A DNA stretch of 64,000 bases. Origin: Paramesorhizobium leguminum. Lineage in GTDB: Bacteria; Pseudomonadota; Alphaproteobacteria; Rhizobiales; Rhizobiaceae. Where the stretch lies: assembly GCF_003217235.1 (NCBI RefSeq), contig NZ_QJTF01000014.1:1-64000 (forward strand), written 5' to 3'. Below, piece by piece: positions 33,676-41,866 of the stretch (position 1 is its first letter; every line of letters begins with the position of its first letter). The notes below the pieces were generated by a model. The model did no database searches and was not told where the DNA came from. It saw only the letters and a program-made list of their open reading frames with translations. A program made the translations under genes and the position numbers.

Positions 33676-34731
33676 TCAGCCTTTTTTCAGAACGCCGAGC
33701 CGCTCGCCGGAATAGATGCCTTGCCTGAGGGGCTGCCACCACCATTCATTGTCCAGATACCAGCGCACAGTGCGCTCGATACCCGTGTCGAAAGTTTCCT
33801 GCGCCTTCCAACCCAACTCGGTTTCCAGCTTTGTGGCATTGATAGCGTAACGCGCATCGTGGCCAGGACGATCCGTGACATAAGATATCAGCTCCGCATA
33901 CGGCTTTGCCTTCGGATGCAATTGGTCCATCAGTTCACAGATCCGGCGTACAACGTCGATATTGCGGCGCTCGTTGTGTCCACCGATGTTGTATTTTTCT
34001 CCAGGGCGCCCGTGCGAGGCGATCAGATCGAGCGCGCGGGCATGATCCTCGACATAGAGCCAGTCGCGGATGTTCGTGCCTTGCCCGTAGACCGGCAGCG
34101 GCTTTCCGTCGAGGGCGTTGAGGATGATCAACGGAATCAGCTTTTCCGGAAAATGATACGGCCCGTAATTGTTCGAGCAGTTCGACACGATCACCGGCAG
34201 GCCGTACGTACGGCACCATGCGATCGCCAGATGGTCGCTCGCCGCTTTCGAAGCGGAGTATGGCGAGGACGGATCGTAAGCCGTGCGCTCCTCGAACAGG
34301 CCTTCATCGCCGAGCGATCCATAAACTTCATCCGTCGAGACATGCAGGAAACGAAAGGCTTCCTTGCGGGCCGGTGACAGTTCGCTCCAGTAATGGCGCG
34401 CGGCTTCCAGCAAGCTGAATGTGCCCATGACATTGGTCTGGACGAAATCGCCGGCGCCATTGATTGAGCGGTCGACATGGCTTTCCGCAGCCAGATGCAT
34501 GATCCGGTCCGGTTTGAACCCATCGATCGCCTCCGACATTTTGGAAAGGTCGCAGATATCGGCCTTCAGAAGGCGATAATTCGATGCACCGTTGATTTCC
34601 TTCAGCGAGGCAATATTGCCGGCATAGGTCAGCTTGTCGATGTTCAGCACCTCGGCGCCGGTATTTTTGACCAGATGCCGGACAAGGGCCGAACCGATGA
34701 AGCCCGCTCCGCCTGTTACGAGAATACGCAT
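33676..34731 (-). CDS. rfbB: dTDP-glucose 4,6-dehydratase
   Basis: 351 aa. NAD-binding [13 protein letters not shown] at residues 7-19; catalytic DE pair in HVSTDEVYG and YSASKA; the family block [16 protein letters not shown] is complete. It converts dTDP-glucose to dTDP-4-keto-6-deoxyglucose. Its ATG is 18 nt downstream of the rfbC stop. Confidence 0.97.
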   Translation of the reverse strand: MRILVTGGAGFIGSALVRHLVKNTGAEVLNIDKLTYAGNIASLKEINGASNYRLLKADICDLSKMSEAIDGFKPDRIMHLAAESHVDRSINGAGDFVQTNVMGTFSLLEAARHYWSELSPARKEAFRFLHVSTDEVYGSLGDEGLFEERTAYDPSSPYSASKAASDHLAIAWCRTYGLPVIVSNCSNNYGPYHFPEKLIPLIILNALDGKPLPVYGQGTNIRDWLYVEDHARALDLIASHGRPGEKYNIGGHNERRNIDVVRRICELMDQLHPKAKPYAELISYVTDRPGHDARYAINATKLETELGWKAQETFDTGIERTVRWYLDNEWWWQPLRQGIYSGERLGVLKKG

Positions 34732-34749
34732 GGATCTCTCCGAAAAAGC

Positions 34750-35307
34750 TCAGTACTGGAAGAAGGGCGGCAGGTCCGCCAATGGGGGCTGCGCCCTGTC
34801 TTTGCCGGACAGAATAGCGTTGTCGATCGGCACAGGCCATTCGATGCCTATCGCCGGATCGTTCCACAGCAGGCCGCGATCGCTCACAGCGCTATATGGC
34901 GACGTTACCTTGTAGGAAATGATGCAATCGGGAACGAGCGTGGCAAAGCCGTGGGCAAAGCCCGCCGGAATCCACAGCTGCTCCCCCTTTTCCATTGAAA
35001 GCTCGGTGCCGAACCATTGACCGTAAGTCGGCGAGCCCGCGCGAATGTCCACGGCAACGTCGAAAATTTTTCCGGCGATACAACGCACGAGCTTACCTTG
35101 CGCGAATGGATCGATCTGGAAGTGCAATCCGCGAACGGTTCCGGGGGCCGCTGAGAAAGACTCGTTCTCCTGCACGAACGTCGCGTCCTCAATGTTCTCG
35201 CGGAACCACCCGTCCTTGAATATTTCAGAAAAATATCCGCGATGATCGCCAAGTCTTGTCGGCGTTATCATGGCCAGACCGGCCAGCGGCAAACGTTCGA
35301 TCTTCAT
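34750..35307 (-). CDS. rfbC: dTDP-4-dehydrorhamnose 3,5-epimerase
   Basis: 185 aa from the ATG at 35307 (MKIERLPLAGL), with AGGTG upstream; a start 21 nt earlier adds residues that are not conserved. Cupin fold with the catalytic histidine in RGLHFQIDP and the conserved QLWIPAGFAHGFATL. First gene of the rfbCBDA operon; its promoter must lie in the 285-bp region shared with wecB. Confidence 0.95.
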   Translation of the reverse strand: MKIERLPLAGLAMITPTRLGDHRGYFSEIFKDGWFRENIEDATFVQENESFSAAPGTVRGLHFQIDPFAQGKLVRCIAGKIFDVAVDIRAGSPTYGQWFGTELSMEKGEQLWIPAGFAHGFATLVPDCIISYKVTSPYSAVSDRGLLWNDPAIGIEWPVPIDNAILSGKDRAQPPLADLPPFFQY

Positions 35308-35592
35308 CACGCACCTGTCAGTTACCAATCCCTTGTAATTCGATCGAACCGGCTTGCAATAGCCTTATCACACATCCTGAACTTTGATCGATAGAGCGCC
35401 GGGGAAGCAGGATTGCCGTCAACGCGCGGTCCCACGACAATTGAAACCCGTCCATAAGCCTTGAAAGACCGGAAAACAGCCACTTTCTTTGACCAGGCAA
35501 GCGGTCCATCAACAGAACACTGCCCGTTCCGTCTTTTCCGCGTCTATTTCATCGGATAATAGACGAGCCAACCGGTGATCTTGGGGACTGAT
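35308..35592. other. Divergent promoter region rfbC/wecB
   Basis: 285 bp between divergent operons. It is AT-richer than the genes. I see no clear palindrome or known operator and no supported small gene (a 64-codon minus-strand frame at 35318-35512 has no RBS or recognisable features). Confidence 0.5.
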
Positions 35593-36708
35593 GTGGTGCA
35601 GCAGAAGCAGAAAACTATCTTATGCCTGGTGGGAACCCGGCCCGAGTGCATTAAAATGGCGCCGGTCATCAAAGCGCTTCAACAGGAAGATTGGGCAAGG
35701 CCGGTCGTCGTGAGCACCGGCCAGCACCGCGAAATGGTCAGAGACCTTCTTGGCCTGTTCGAAATCGAGATCGACCACGATCTGGACGTCATGGTTGCCG
35801 ACCAAACTCTCGCTGGACTCAGCAGCCGTATTTTCGCTTCGCTCGACCCGATTCTCGCAAAAGAAAGCTTCGACCTCATCCTGGTGCAAGGCGACACCAC
35901 ATCGGTCATGATAGCCTCGCTGGCAGGCTTCTACAGGCATATTCCGGTGGGGCATGTGGAAGCAGGCTTGCGAACCCATGACATCGGGCGCCCGTTCCCG
36001 GAAGAATTGAACCGTGTGATCACGGGTCTGGTGGCTCAACTGCATTTCGCTCCTACGGCCCGCGCAGCGCAGAACCTGCTTGACGAAGGGAAAGATCCTT
36101 CCACCGTCCACATTACGGGCAACACCGTGATCGACGCACTGTTGAGCGTAGCAAATGGTGACGTTTTCTGTAGCTTCCCAAGCAGGAGCGATCGTCGCTT
36201 GATCCTTGTAACGGCACATAGACGCGAAAATTTCGGAGCGCCGATCAGGGAAATTTGCGGTGCGCTCCGCGATATCCACGATCGCTTTGCGGACGTTGAA
36301 ATCGTCTATCCGGTGCATCCAAATCCGAACATTCATGGACCGGTGCATGAGTTGCTCGGAGAACATGCGCGGATCAGCCTAATCCCGCCGGCTGATTACA
36401 AGACCCTTGTCGCTCTTATGAAGCACTCGACTCTCGTCTTGACCGATAGCGGCGGAATTCAGGAAGAAGCACCGGGCCTGGGGAAACCCGTTCTGGTTCT
36501 GCGTGATGAAACCGAGCGGCCCGAGGCTATAGAGGCCGGCGTCGCCAGGCTCGTTGGCTCCGACCGCAAACGTATATTCGATGAGGCGGTAAAATTGTTG
36601 ACCGACGGCAACGCGTACGCTGCGATGAGCCGTGGAGCTTCCCCCTACGGTGACGGAAGCTCCGCCTCGAAAATTGCCGATCTTTGCAAGCAGTATCTCT
36701 CACTCTGA
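35593..36708 (+). CDS. wecB: UDP-N-acetylglucosamine 2-epimerase (non-hydrolysing)
   Basis: About 371 aa. No ATG is available; the GTG at 35593 has GGGGA 6 nt upstream and is preferred over the GTG at 35575. Family blocks: CLVGTRPECIKMAPVI, VQGDTTSVM, GHVEAGLRTHDIGRPFPEE, NRVITG and the C-terminal LTDSGGIQEEAPGLGKPVL. It interconverts UDP-GlcNAc and UDP-ManNAc. wecC follows 48 nt later, so the pair should supply UDP-ManNAcA. The usual RPEAIK at the start reads RPECIK here. Confidence 0.94.
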   Translation: MVQQKQKTILCLVGTRPECIKMAPVIKALQQEDWARPVVVSTGQHREMVRDLLGLFEIEIDHDLDVMVADQTLAGLSSRIFASLDPILAKESFDLILVQGDTTSVMIASLAGFYRHIPVGHVEAGLRTHDIGRPFPEELNRVITGLVAQLHFAPTARAAQNLLDEGKDPSTVHITGNTVIDALLSVANGDVFCSFPSRSDRRLILVTAHRRENFGAPIREICGALRDIHDRFADVEIVYPVHPNPNIHGPVHELLGEHARISLIPPADYKTLVALMKHSTLVLTDSGGIQEEAPGLGKPVLVLRDETERPEAIEAGVARLVGSDRKRIFDEAVKLLTDGNAYAAMSRGASPYGDGSSASKIADLCKQYLSL

Positions 36709-36756
36709 TTGTGAGCGATCCCGACAATCTCCCTACGGAGCAACCAGAGTTCCTTC

Positions 36757-38013
36757 ATGACCGTTGAAAATCCCTTGTTCAAGACAGTATCGGTAATTGG
36801 TCTGGGTTATATCGGCTTGCCGACAGCTGCCACCCTGGCAACCCGTGGCCCGGAAGTTATTGGCGTGGACATCAGGCAATCCGTTGTTGACCGGCTCAAC
36901 GAAGGCAAGGCTCATTTTTCGGAGCCGGATCTTGCCATGCTTCTGGAGGCAGCTGTCAAGACCGGCAAGCTTCATGCGGTGACGGAGCCGCAGCCGGCCG
37001 ATGCGTTCATCATTGCGGTTCCAACCCCGTTTCTGGACGATAAATCCGCCGACCTGTCATATGTCGAAAATGCGACCCGCGCCCTGGCGCGGGTTATAAA
37101 GAAAGGCGACATCGTCATTCTCGAATCGACAAGTCCGGTCGGCACGACGCGCAAAATATGCGACTGGATCGGCGAAGAGCGTCCCGATTTGAAGCTTCCG
37201 CTCGACGGGCGGGCGGGAGATGTGAATGTCGCTTATTGCCCCGAGCGGATTCTGCCGGGAAGAATGGTATTCGAACTTGTCGAGAATGACAGGATCATCG
37301 GCGGAATGAGTGAGGCGTGCAGCCAACGGGCCGAAACCCTGTACAAGCTTTTTGTGCGCGGCGCCCTGTTGAGAACGACGGCAGCGACTGCGGAGCTGGT
37401 AAAACTCATCGAGAACGCTTACCGGGACGTGAACATCGCTTTTGCAAACGAGCTTTCGGTCGTCTGCGAAAAATTCGGGCTCAATGTCTGGGAGGCTATT
37501 GCGCTCGCCAACAGACACCCGCGCGTGAACATTCTCAGCCCCGGTGCCGGCGTGGGAGGGCATTGCATCGCCATCGATCCCTGGTTCTTGATTTCCGCGG
37601 CTCCGGAAGAGACTGCCTTGATGGCTGCCGCCCGCCACGTGAACGATAGCAAGCCGCTCCACGTGCTCGACCGGGTTCGCAAGCAACTGGACCGGTTCAA
37701 GCAACCGAAGGTTGCTTGCCTCGGACTGGCGTATAAGCCCGACGTCGACGATCTGCGTGAAAGCCCGGCGCTGCAGATAACGGCGGCGCTGGCGGATGAG
37801 GGTTTCGAAGTATTGGTGGTGGAGCCGCATGTCGATGAGCTGCCCAATGGTCTGGCAGGCCGCAAGAATGTAATAAAATGCGATCTCGACGACGCCATTC
37901 ATCAAGCTGACGTCGTCGTTGCATTGGTTGGGCACTCTTCATTCAAGAATGTTTCGCGGGACGTTTTGCTGAGCCGAAGCGTGATCGACGCCGTAGGGCT
38001 TTGGCAACATTAG
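36757..38013 (+). CDS. wecC: UDP-N-acetyl-D-mannosamine dehydrogenase
   Basis: 418 aa. NAD-binding GLGYIGLPTA at residues 15-24, the central ERILPGRM segment, and the catalytic cysteine in GAGVGGHCIAIDPWFL. GLAYKPDVDDLRESPA in the C-terminal domain completes the UDP-sugar dehydrogenase pattern; the ERILPG and IDPWFL variants point to the ManNAc rather than the glucose enzyme. It oxidises UDP-ManNAc twice to UDP-ManNAcA. The acid could be the substrate of the acetamidino cassette only if a 3-amino group is added elsewhere. Confidence 0.94.
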   Translation: MTVENPLFKTVSVIGLGYIGLPTAATLATRGPEVIGVDIRQSVVDRLNEGKAHFSEPDLAMLLEAAVKTGKLHAVTEPQPADAFIIAVPTPFLDDKSADLSYVENATRALARVIKKGDIVILESTSPVGTTRKICDWIGEERPDLKLPLDGRAGDVNVAYCPERILPGRMVFELVENDRIIGGMSEACSQRAETLYKLFVRGALLRTTAATAELVKLIENAYRDVNIAFANELSVVCEKFGLNVWEAIALANRHPRVNILSPGAGVGGHCIAIDPWFLISAAPEETALMAAARHVNDSKPLHVLDRVRKQLDRFKQPKVACLGLAYKPDVDDLRESPALQITAALADEGFEVLVVEPHVDELPNGLAGRKNVIKCDLDDAIHQADVVVALVGHSSFKNVSRDVLLSRSVIDAVGLWQH

Positions 38014-38107
38014 TGTACTTATCGATTGTCTTTACGTTTGAGGTCGCAAAAGCTCTTGACGCATGTAAAACGGCAATCGGCAATCTATACGATCCGGAGA
38101 AATTCGT

Positions 38108-39598
38108 ATGCCTGAGCCCATATCGGCGTGGACCGTGACTGTTCTATTCAGCCTAGCGATAGGGGCTCTCGGCCTTCTGCTGCGCCGAAAAACGCAGTCC
38201 TGGTCTCATCCGGCGGTTGTCATGGCCTTGTTCTGGTGTCTAATGACGCTTGCGCCCATTCTCGGCGTGCCGGAACTCGTTGCCTCCCCCACTGCCATGG
38301 CGTTCATTTTCGCCGCCATGCTGGCCTTCGGGCTTCCGGCGTTTTTCATGGACTGGCGGCCCGCAGCCGCAGTTGTCGCGGCAAGAAGAGGCTCGGCGGC
38401 AACTCCTTTTTCCGGAAGCGAGCCGATCTATCTGTTCTTCGTCCTGCAAGGGCTGACGCTTGTCTTTATGGCCCTTAACCTGCAACTTCAGGGATATTCG
38501 TTGAGCTTGGTGATCACTGATCCGCTCATGGTCAGCTGCAAATATCTTGCAGCGCGTTACAACGGTTCGTTAGATGCCAATATCTTCAGCCGAGCAGGTA
38601 CCGTTCTCAATTATATCGGAGCGCCGATTGGTGGTCTCATTGTTGCCAGCCGCCGTGGTTGGGCACTGAGCTTGCCTGTTCTCATCTTGAGTTTTCTGCC
38701 TTCGCTGCTGAGCGCCCTTCTCTATGCGGACAAGGGAGGCGTATTTCTGACCGCTGCCCTTTTTTACGGCGCCGTTATCGTTGCACGCACTGCAGCCGGA
38801 AATACGGCGCTGATTACAAAAAAGACCATCGGCACCTGCATTCTCGTCATGCTGGTTCTCGCGCCGGTAATTGCCGTCGCCATGCTCAATCGCGTAAACA
38901 CCGAGTGCGCCGGCACTGATCGTACGGTCACGGTATTTTCGAATATCGGCGCAGTTGCCGGGGGAGGCGCAGTTGCTGGGGGAACGGACACGTTCAAGGA
39001 TGCGCTGTCAAAAACACTGCCGGAACCACCCGCGCCCTCTGATGGGGTCATTAAAAGGGGTCGATCGTATGCGTTCGGGCATCTGTTCGCATTCTCGGAC
39101 TGGTTCGACCACGAAATAGGTGCGATCCAAACAAAGACGTACACGGACCCGCAATTCCGTACCTGGGGCTTCTGGACATTCATGGGGGTCGGAAAATTTA
39201 TATCGCCCGAATATTACTCGTCACTTCCAATTGGGTCTTTCGGCGAATATTTTCAGCGGGGAAACATCCGAGGCACCAATATCTACACGATGTTTCGCGG
39301 CCTGATTTATGATTTTTCCATCGTCGGGGCGATCGGAGCGATGTTTGCCGGTGGATGGCTCGCCAGCCTGCTGTATCGCCGCATGCTCACTATCGAAAAA
39401 GCTGCCTTTGCGCAGGCGTTTTATGTGTTCTTTTGGGGTTTTGTCTATACGTCCTACATGGTCAGCCTGCTGATATGGCCCAGCGTGTATGCTGCAGCCA
39501 TGGGCTTCTTTTTGGTACTTGTCGCATTGCATACAAGTTCGGATAAAAAAATGTCGGAGTTGTTCGCGCGGATGCGCGGGACGCCGCGGCATAGTTGA
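38108..39598 (+). CDS. Wzy-like polysaccharide polymerase (polytopic membrane protein)
   Basis: 496 aa with about ten membrane segments and a large periplasmic loop around residues 270-360. That loop holds Gly/Ala-rich SNIGAVAGGGAVAGG and several Tyr/Trp/Phe residues (TYTDPQFRTWGFWTF). Sequence is poorly conserved, as is usual for O-antigen polymerases; the call rests on topology, length and position between wecC and the initiating transferase. An O-antigen ligase or another membrane transferase is the main alternative. GGAGAAA precedes the ATG. Confidence 0.7.
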   Translation: MPEPISAWTVTVLFSLAIGALGLLLRRKTQSWSHPAVVMALFWCLMTLAPILGVPELVASPTAMAFIFAAMLAFGLPAFFMDWRPAAAVVAARRGSAATPFSGSEPIYLFFVLQGLTLVFMALNLQLQGYSLSLVITDPLMVSCKYLAARYNGSLDANIFSRAGTVLNYIGAPIGGLIVASRRGWALSLPVLILSFLPSLLSALLYADKGGVFLTAALFYGAVIVARTAAGNTALITKKTIGTCILVMLVLAPVIAVAMLNRVNTECAGTDRTVTVFSNIGAVAGGGAVAGGTDTFKDALSKTLPEPPAPSDGVIKRGRSYAFGHLFAFSDWFDHEIGAIQTKTYTDPQFRTWGFWTFMGVGKFISPEYYSSLPIGSFGEYFQRGNIRGTNIYTMFRGLIYDFSIVGAIGAMFAGGWLASLLYRRMLTIEKAAFAQAFYVFFWGFVYTSYMVSLLIWPSVYAAAMGFFLVLVALHTSSDKKMSELFARMRGTPRHS

Positions 39599-39615
39599 AG
39601 GGTAAGGATTCGATC

Positions 39616-40194
39616 ATGTATGTAGTCGTCGGCAAGCGCGCTTTCGACCTGGCGCTGGCGCTGCTGTTGGCCGTTCCGGCGCTGTTTTTGTGCATTCTCT
39701 GCGTGGTCGCCATCCGACTTGAGCGCACGGGACCGGCAATTTTCCGCCAGATCAGGGTCGGGCGCCATAAAAGGCCATTCGTGCTCTATAAGTTGCGAAC
39801 CATGTCTCTGGATACGGGTGATCGTGCAAGCCATGAAGTCGCAGCCAGCCAGATCACCCGCAGCGGGCGTTTCCTGCGCCGCACCAAGCTCGACGAACTG
39901 CCGCAACTCCTCAACGTGTTGCTGGGCGAGATGAGCTTCGTCGGTCCTCGCCCTTGCCTGCCCAGCCAGCATGAGCTGATTGCGGAGCGGGCCGAACGAG
40001 GCGTATTCAGGGTAAGGCCGGGAATCACGGGACCGGCGCAACTGCAGGGCATCGACATGTCGACACCCCGCCGCTTGGCGGAGGTCGATGCTGCCTATGC
40101 CAAGAATCCGACTCTTCTCGGCGATCTCGAAAGCATTCTGCATACGGCAGTCGGGCGAGGAAGCGGCGACGCTGTGAAAGGGGAGAGAGGGTGA
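39616..40194 (+). CDS. Initiating sugar-phosphate transferase (WcaJ/PglC family)
   Basis: 192 aa, the short PglC-like size. The ATG at 39616 has AAGG upstream; the open frame begins earlier only by a few codons within the previous gene. One re-entrant membrane helix (residues 10-34) is followed by the family blocks FRQIRVGRHKRPFVLYKLRTM, RSGRFLRRTKLDELPQL and GEMSFVGPRPCLP. The enzyme loads the first sugar-phosphate on undecaprenyl phosphate at the inner membrane, which starts each repeat unit. Confidence 0.93.
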   Translation: MYVVVGKRAFDLALALLLAVPALFLCILCVVAIRLERTGPAIFRQIRVGRHKRPFVLYKLRTMSLDTGDRASHEVAASQITRSGRFLRRTKLDELPQLLNVLLGEMSFVGPRPCLPSQHELIAERAERGVFRVRPGITGPAQLQGIDMSTPRRLAEVDAAYAKNPTLLGDLESILHTAVGRGSGDAVKGERG

Positions 40195-40223
40195 GGGGCA
40201 TCAATACCAAAGAGAACCAAAAG

Positions 40224-41564
40224 ATGAGTTTCATGGTAACGGCGCAGAGCAATAAGAATACGGACTGGCGCTACCGTCTTTCGACGATAATCCTACTTCT
40301 GGCGGCGTTTCCCATTCAAATCTACGCTGTACCCGGTTTCGAGATAACGCCTTCCTTGATCTTGGCCGCCGCCGTCTTTCTTCTGTCCAAGCCGAGCGAG
40401 AAAGCCATCTATGTGGTGATCGGTTTTCTCGCCATTTGCGGCCTGTTAGCACTTCTCGGCATGGTCGGTAACGATGGCAGGATTAAAAACCTCATCGGAG
40501 CAGCAAGCTTCTCCAGCGGATTTCCTTACCTTCTGGTCGGGCTTGTCTTTGCCAGCTACAGCATCGATATCGCAAAGCTCTGGCAGCCGGTCGCTGTGGC
40601 TGCTGTGCTGGTTACCGTGATATTCATGGTCGATCTATACTTGACGAATGGAAACCTGATCTTATCGGCGGCATACGACTCGGTAGCATATTCCGCTCCG
40701 GAAACGACCTTCATCAACTCCGTCTTTCCGTTCTATGGGAAATACGCGGTGATTACGCTGGCGACAATAGCGATGATGCTCGCCGGATTGTCGATCGCCG
40801 CAGCTTCCTCATTCAGGGGAAATTTCAAGATATTCGTTTTGATCGTCTCCAACCTTCTAATGTTCATATCGTTCACGACATGGACCCGGCAGGTCATGCT
40901 CGGCGTTATACTATTCTACGCAATTCTTATTGTAATGGCGTTCCGCCGCAAGGAAACATGGGTATCATTTGGCGTCTTCCTTATTCTTCTGGGACCTTGG
41001 GCCTATTTTTTGCAAGCGGATTCTCGGTCCCTGCTTTCATGGGAAGCGAACGGTCACGTCGTCGGCGCCGAAGGAATTGGAACGCATAAATTCCAAACAA
41101 GCATCGATTACCTGAAGGACGGCAATTTCGATAAGCTGTCGACGGGTCGCCTGCCTCTTTATAGGGACGCATTCAACCGGATCACGCCGCGAATTTTGTT
41201 GGGGGGATGCGGTTTCTGCAACATTGCGGATGTTTTGAAGTTTCCGTTCTCCAGCCTTCATAACGTTATATTGACGGCCGTTTTCAAAGGTGGCGTCATC
41301 TACGCCGCCATCTACCTTTGCGTTGCGTTTGGCAGCCTCATTCTCTTATGGTTCAGGAAGAAAAGCTTTAGCCGGGATGCAACATATGCCGTCGTCGCAT
41401 CGATAGCAGTACAGTCGCTGTTCAATGATGTTCTGTACTTCCAGGTGGTGCCGGCGCTTTTGTTCACACTGAGCGGATACCTGATAGGATCAAGCTCGAT
41501 AGGCGAGAAATTCTTCCTAAGAAGAGAAGTCGTAGCACCAGCCTTTGGATCCGGGACTCATTAG
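40224..41564 (+). CDS. O-antigen ligase/polymerase-like membrane protein
   Basis: About 446 aa from the ATG at 40224 (AAGAGA upstream); a GTG at 40191 overlapping the previous stop as GTGA is an alternative. About 11 membrane segments. The C-terminal region contains SLHNVILTAVFKGGVIYAA, with the histidine and glycine pattern of the Wzy_C/WaaL domain, after a periplasmic stretch with LSTGRLPLYRDAF. Together with the other polytopic gene at 38108 it provides polymerase and ligase functions; which is which cannot be decided from sequence alone. Confidence 0.75.
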   Translation: MSFMVTAQSNKNTDWRYRLSTIILLLAAFPIQIYAVPGFEITPSLILAAAVFLLSKPSEKAIYVVIGFLAICGLLALLGMVGNDGRIKNLIGAASFSSGFPYLLVGLVFASYSIDIAKLWQPVAVAAVLVTVIFMVDLYLTNGNLILSAAYDSVAYSAPETTFINSVFPFYGKYAVITLATIAMMLAGLSIAAASSFRGNFKIFVLIVSNLLMFISFTTWTRQVMLGVILFYAILIVMAFRRKETWVSFGVFLILLGPWAYFLQADSRSLLSWEANGHVVGAEGIGTHKFQTSIDYLKDGNFDKLSTGRLPLYRDAFNRITPRILLGGCGFCNIADVLKFPFSSLHNVILTAVFKGGVIYAAIYLCVAFGSLILLWFRKKSFSRDATYAVVASIAVQSLFNDVLYFQVVPALLFTLSGYLIGSSSIGEKFFLRREVVAPAFGSGTH

Positions 41565-41697
41565 AGCCGCCAAGTGACGGCAGCCAACCATTTTTCAAGC
41601 TTTCCATCAGGACGGTGAGATCGGGCGCTCCCCGCATGTCGCCTTGCGATGGGCCGGCCATCACCTGTGCCATACGGGGAACTCGTTTGTTTTTGGC

Positions 41698-41741
41698 GCA
41701 TGATCTTTTTCTGAAAAGTCTGCAACTTTTCAGGATCATGC
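41698..41741. repeat. REP-like palindrome, copy C
   Basis: Same element as copy A, but the stem pair C-G is replaced on both arms, giving CTGAAAAG/CTTTTCAG, so pairing is kept. It lies between the convergent ligase-like gene and the AztD-ZinT gene. The rest of 41565-41866 shows no gene. Confidence 0.85.
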
Positions 41742-41753
41742 TTTGTTTTTGAC

Positions 41754-41786
41754 GCATGATCTTTTCCGAAAAGTCTGCAATTTTTT
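41754..41786. repeat. REP-like palindrome, copy D (right arm decayed)
   Basis: Tandem partner of copy C: both follow a similar TTTGTTTTTGxC leader. The left arm CCGAAAAG is intact, but the right arm is replaced by a T-run (AATTTTTTGC), so it no longer folds fully. Confidence 0.75.
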
Positions 41787-41866
41787 GCTGACGCTGACCT
41801 TTCGGTTCGGGATAACGCTTTTCGACCTGGGGCTGGACGCAAAAGGATGCGCGCAATGTCCCCTGG

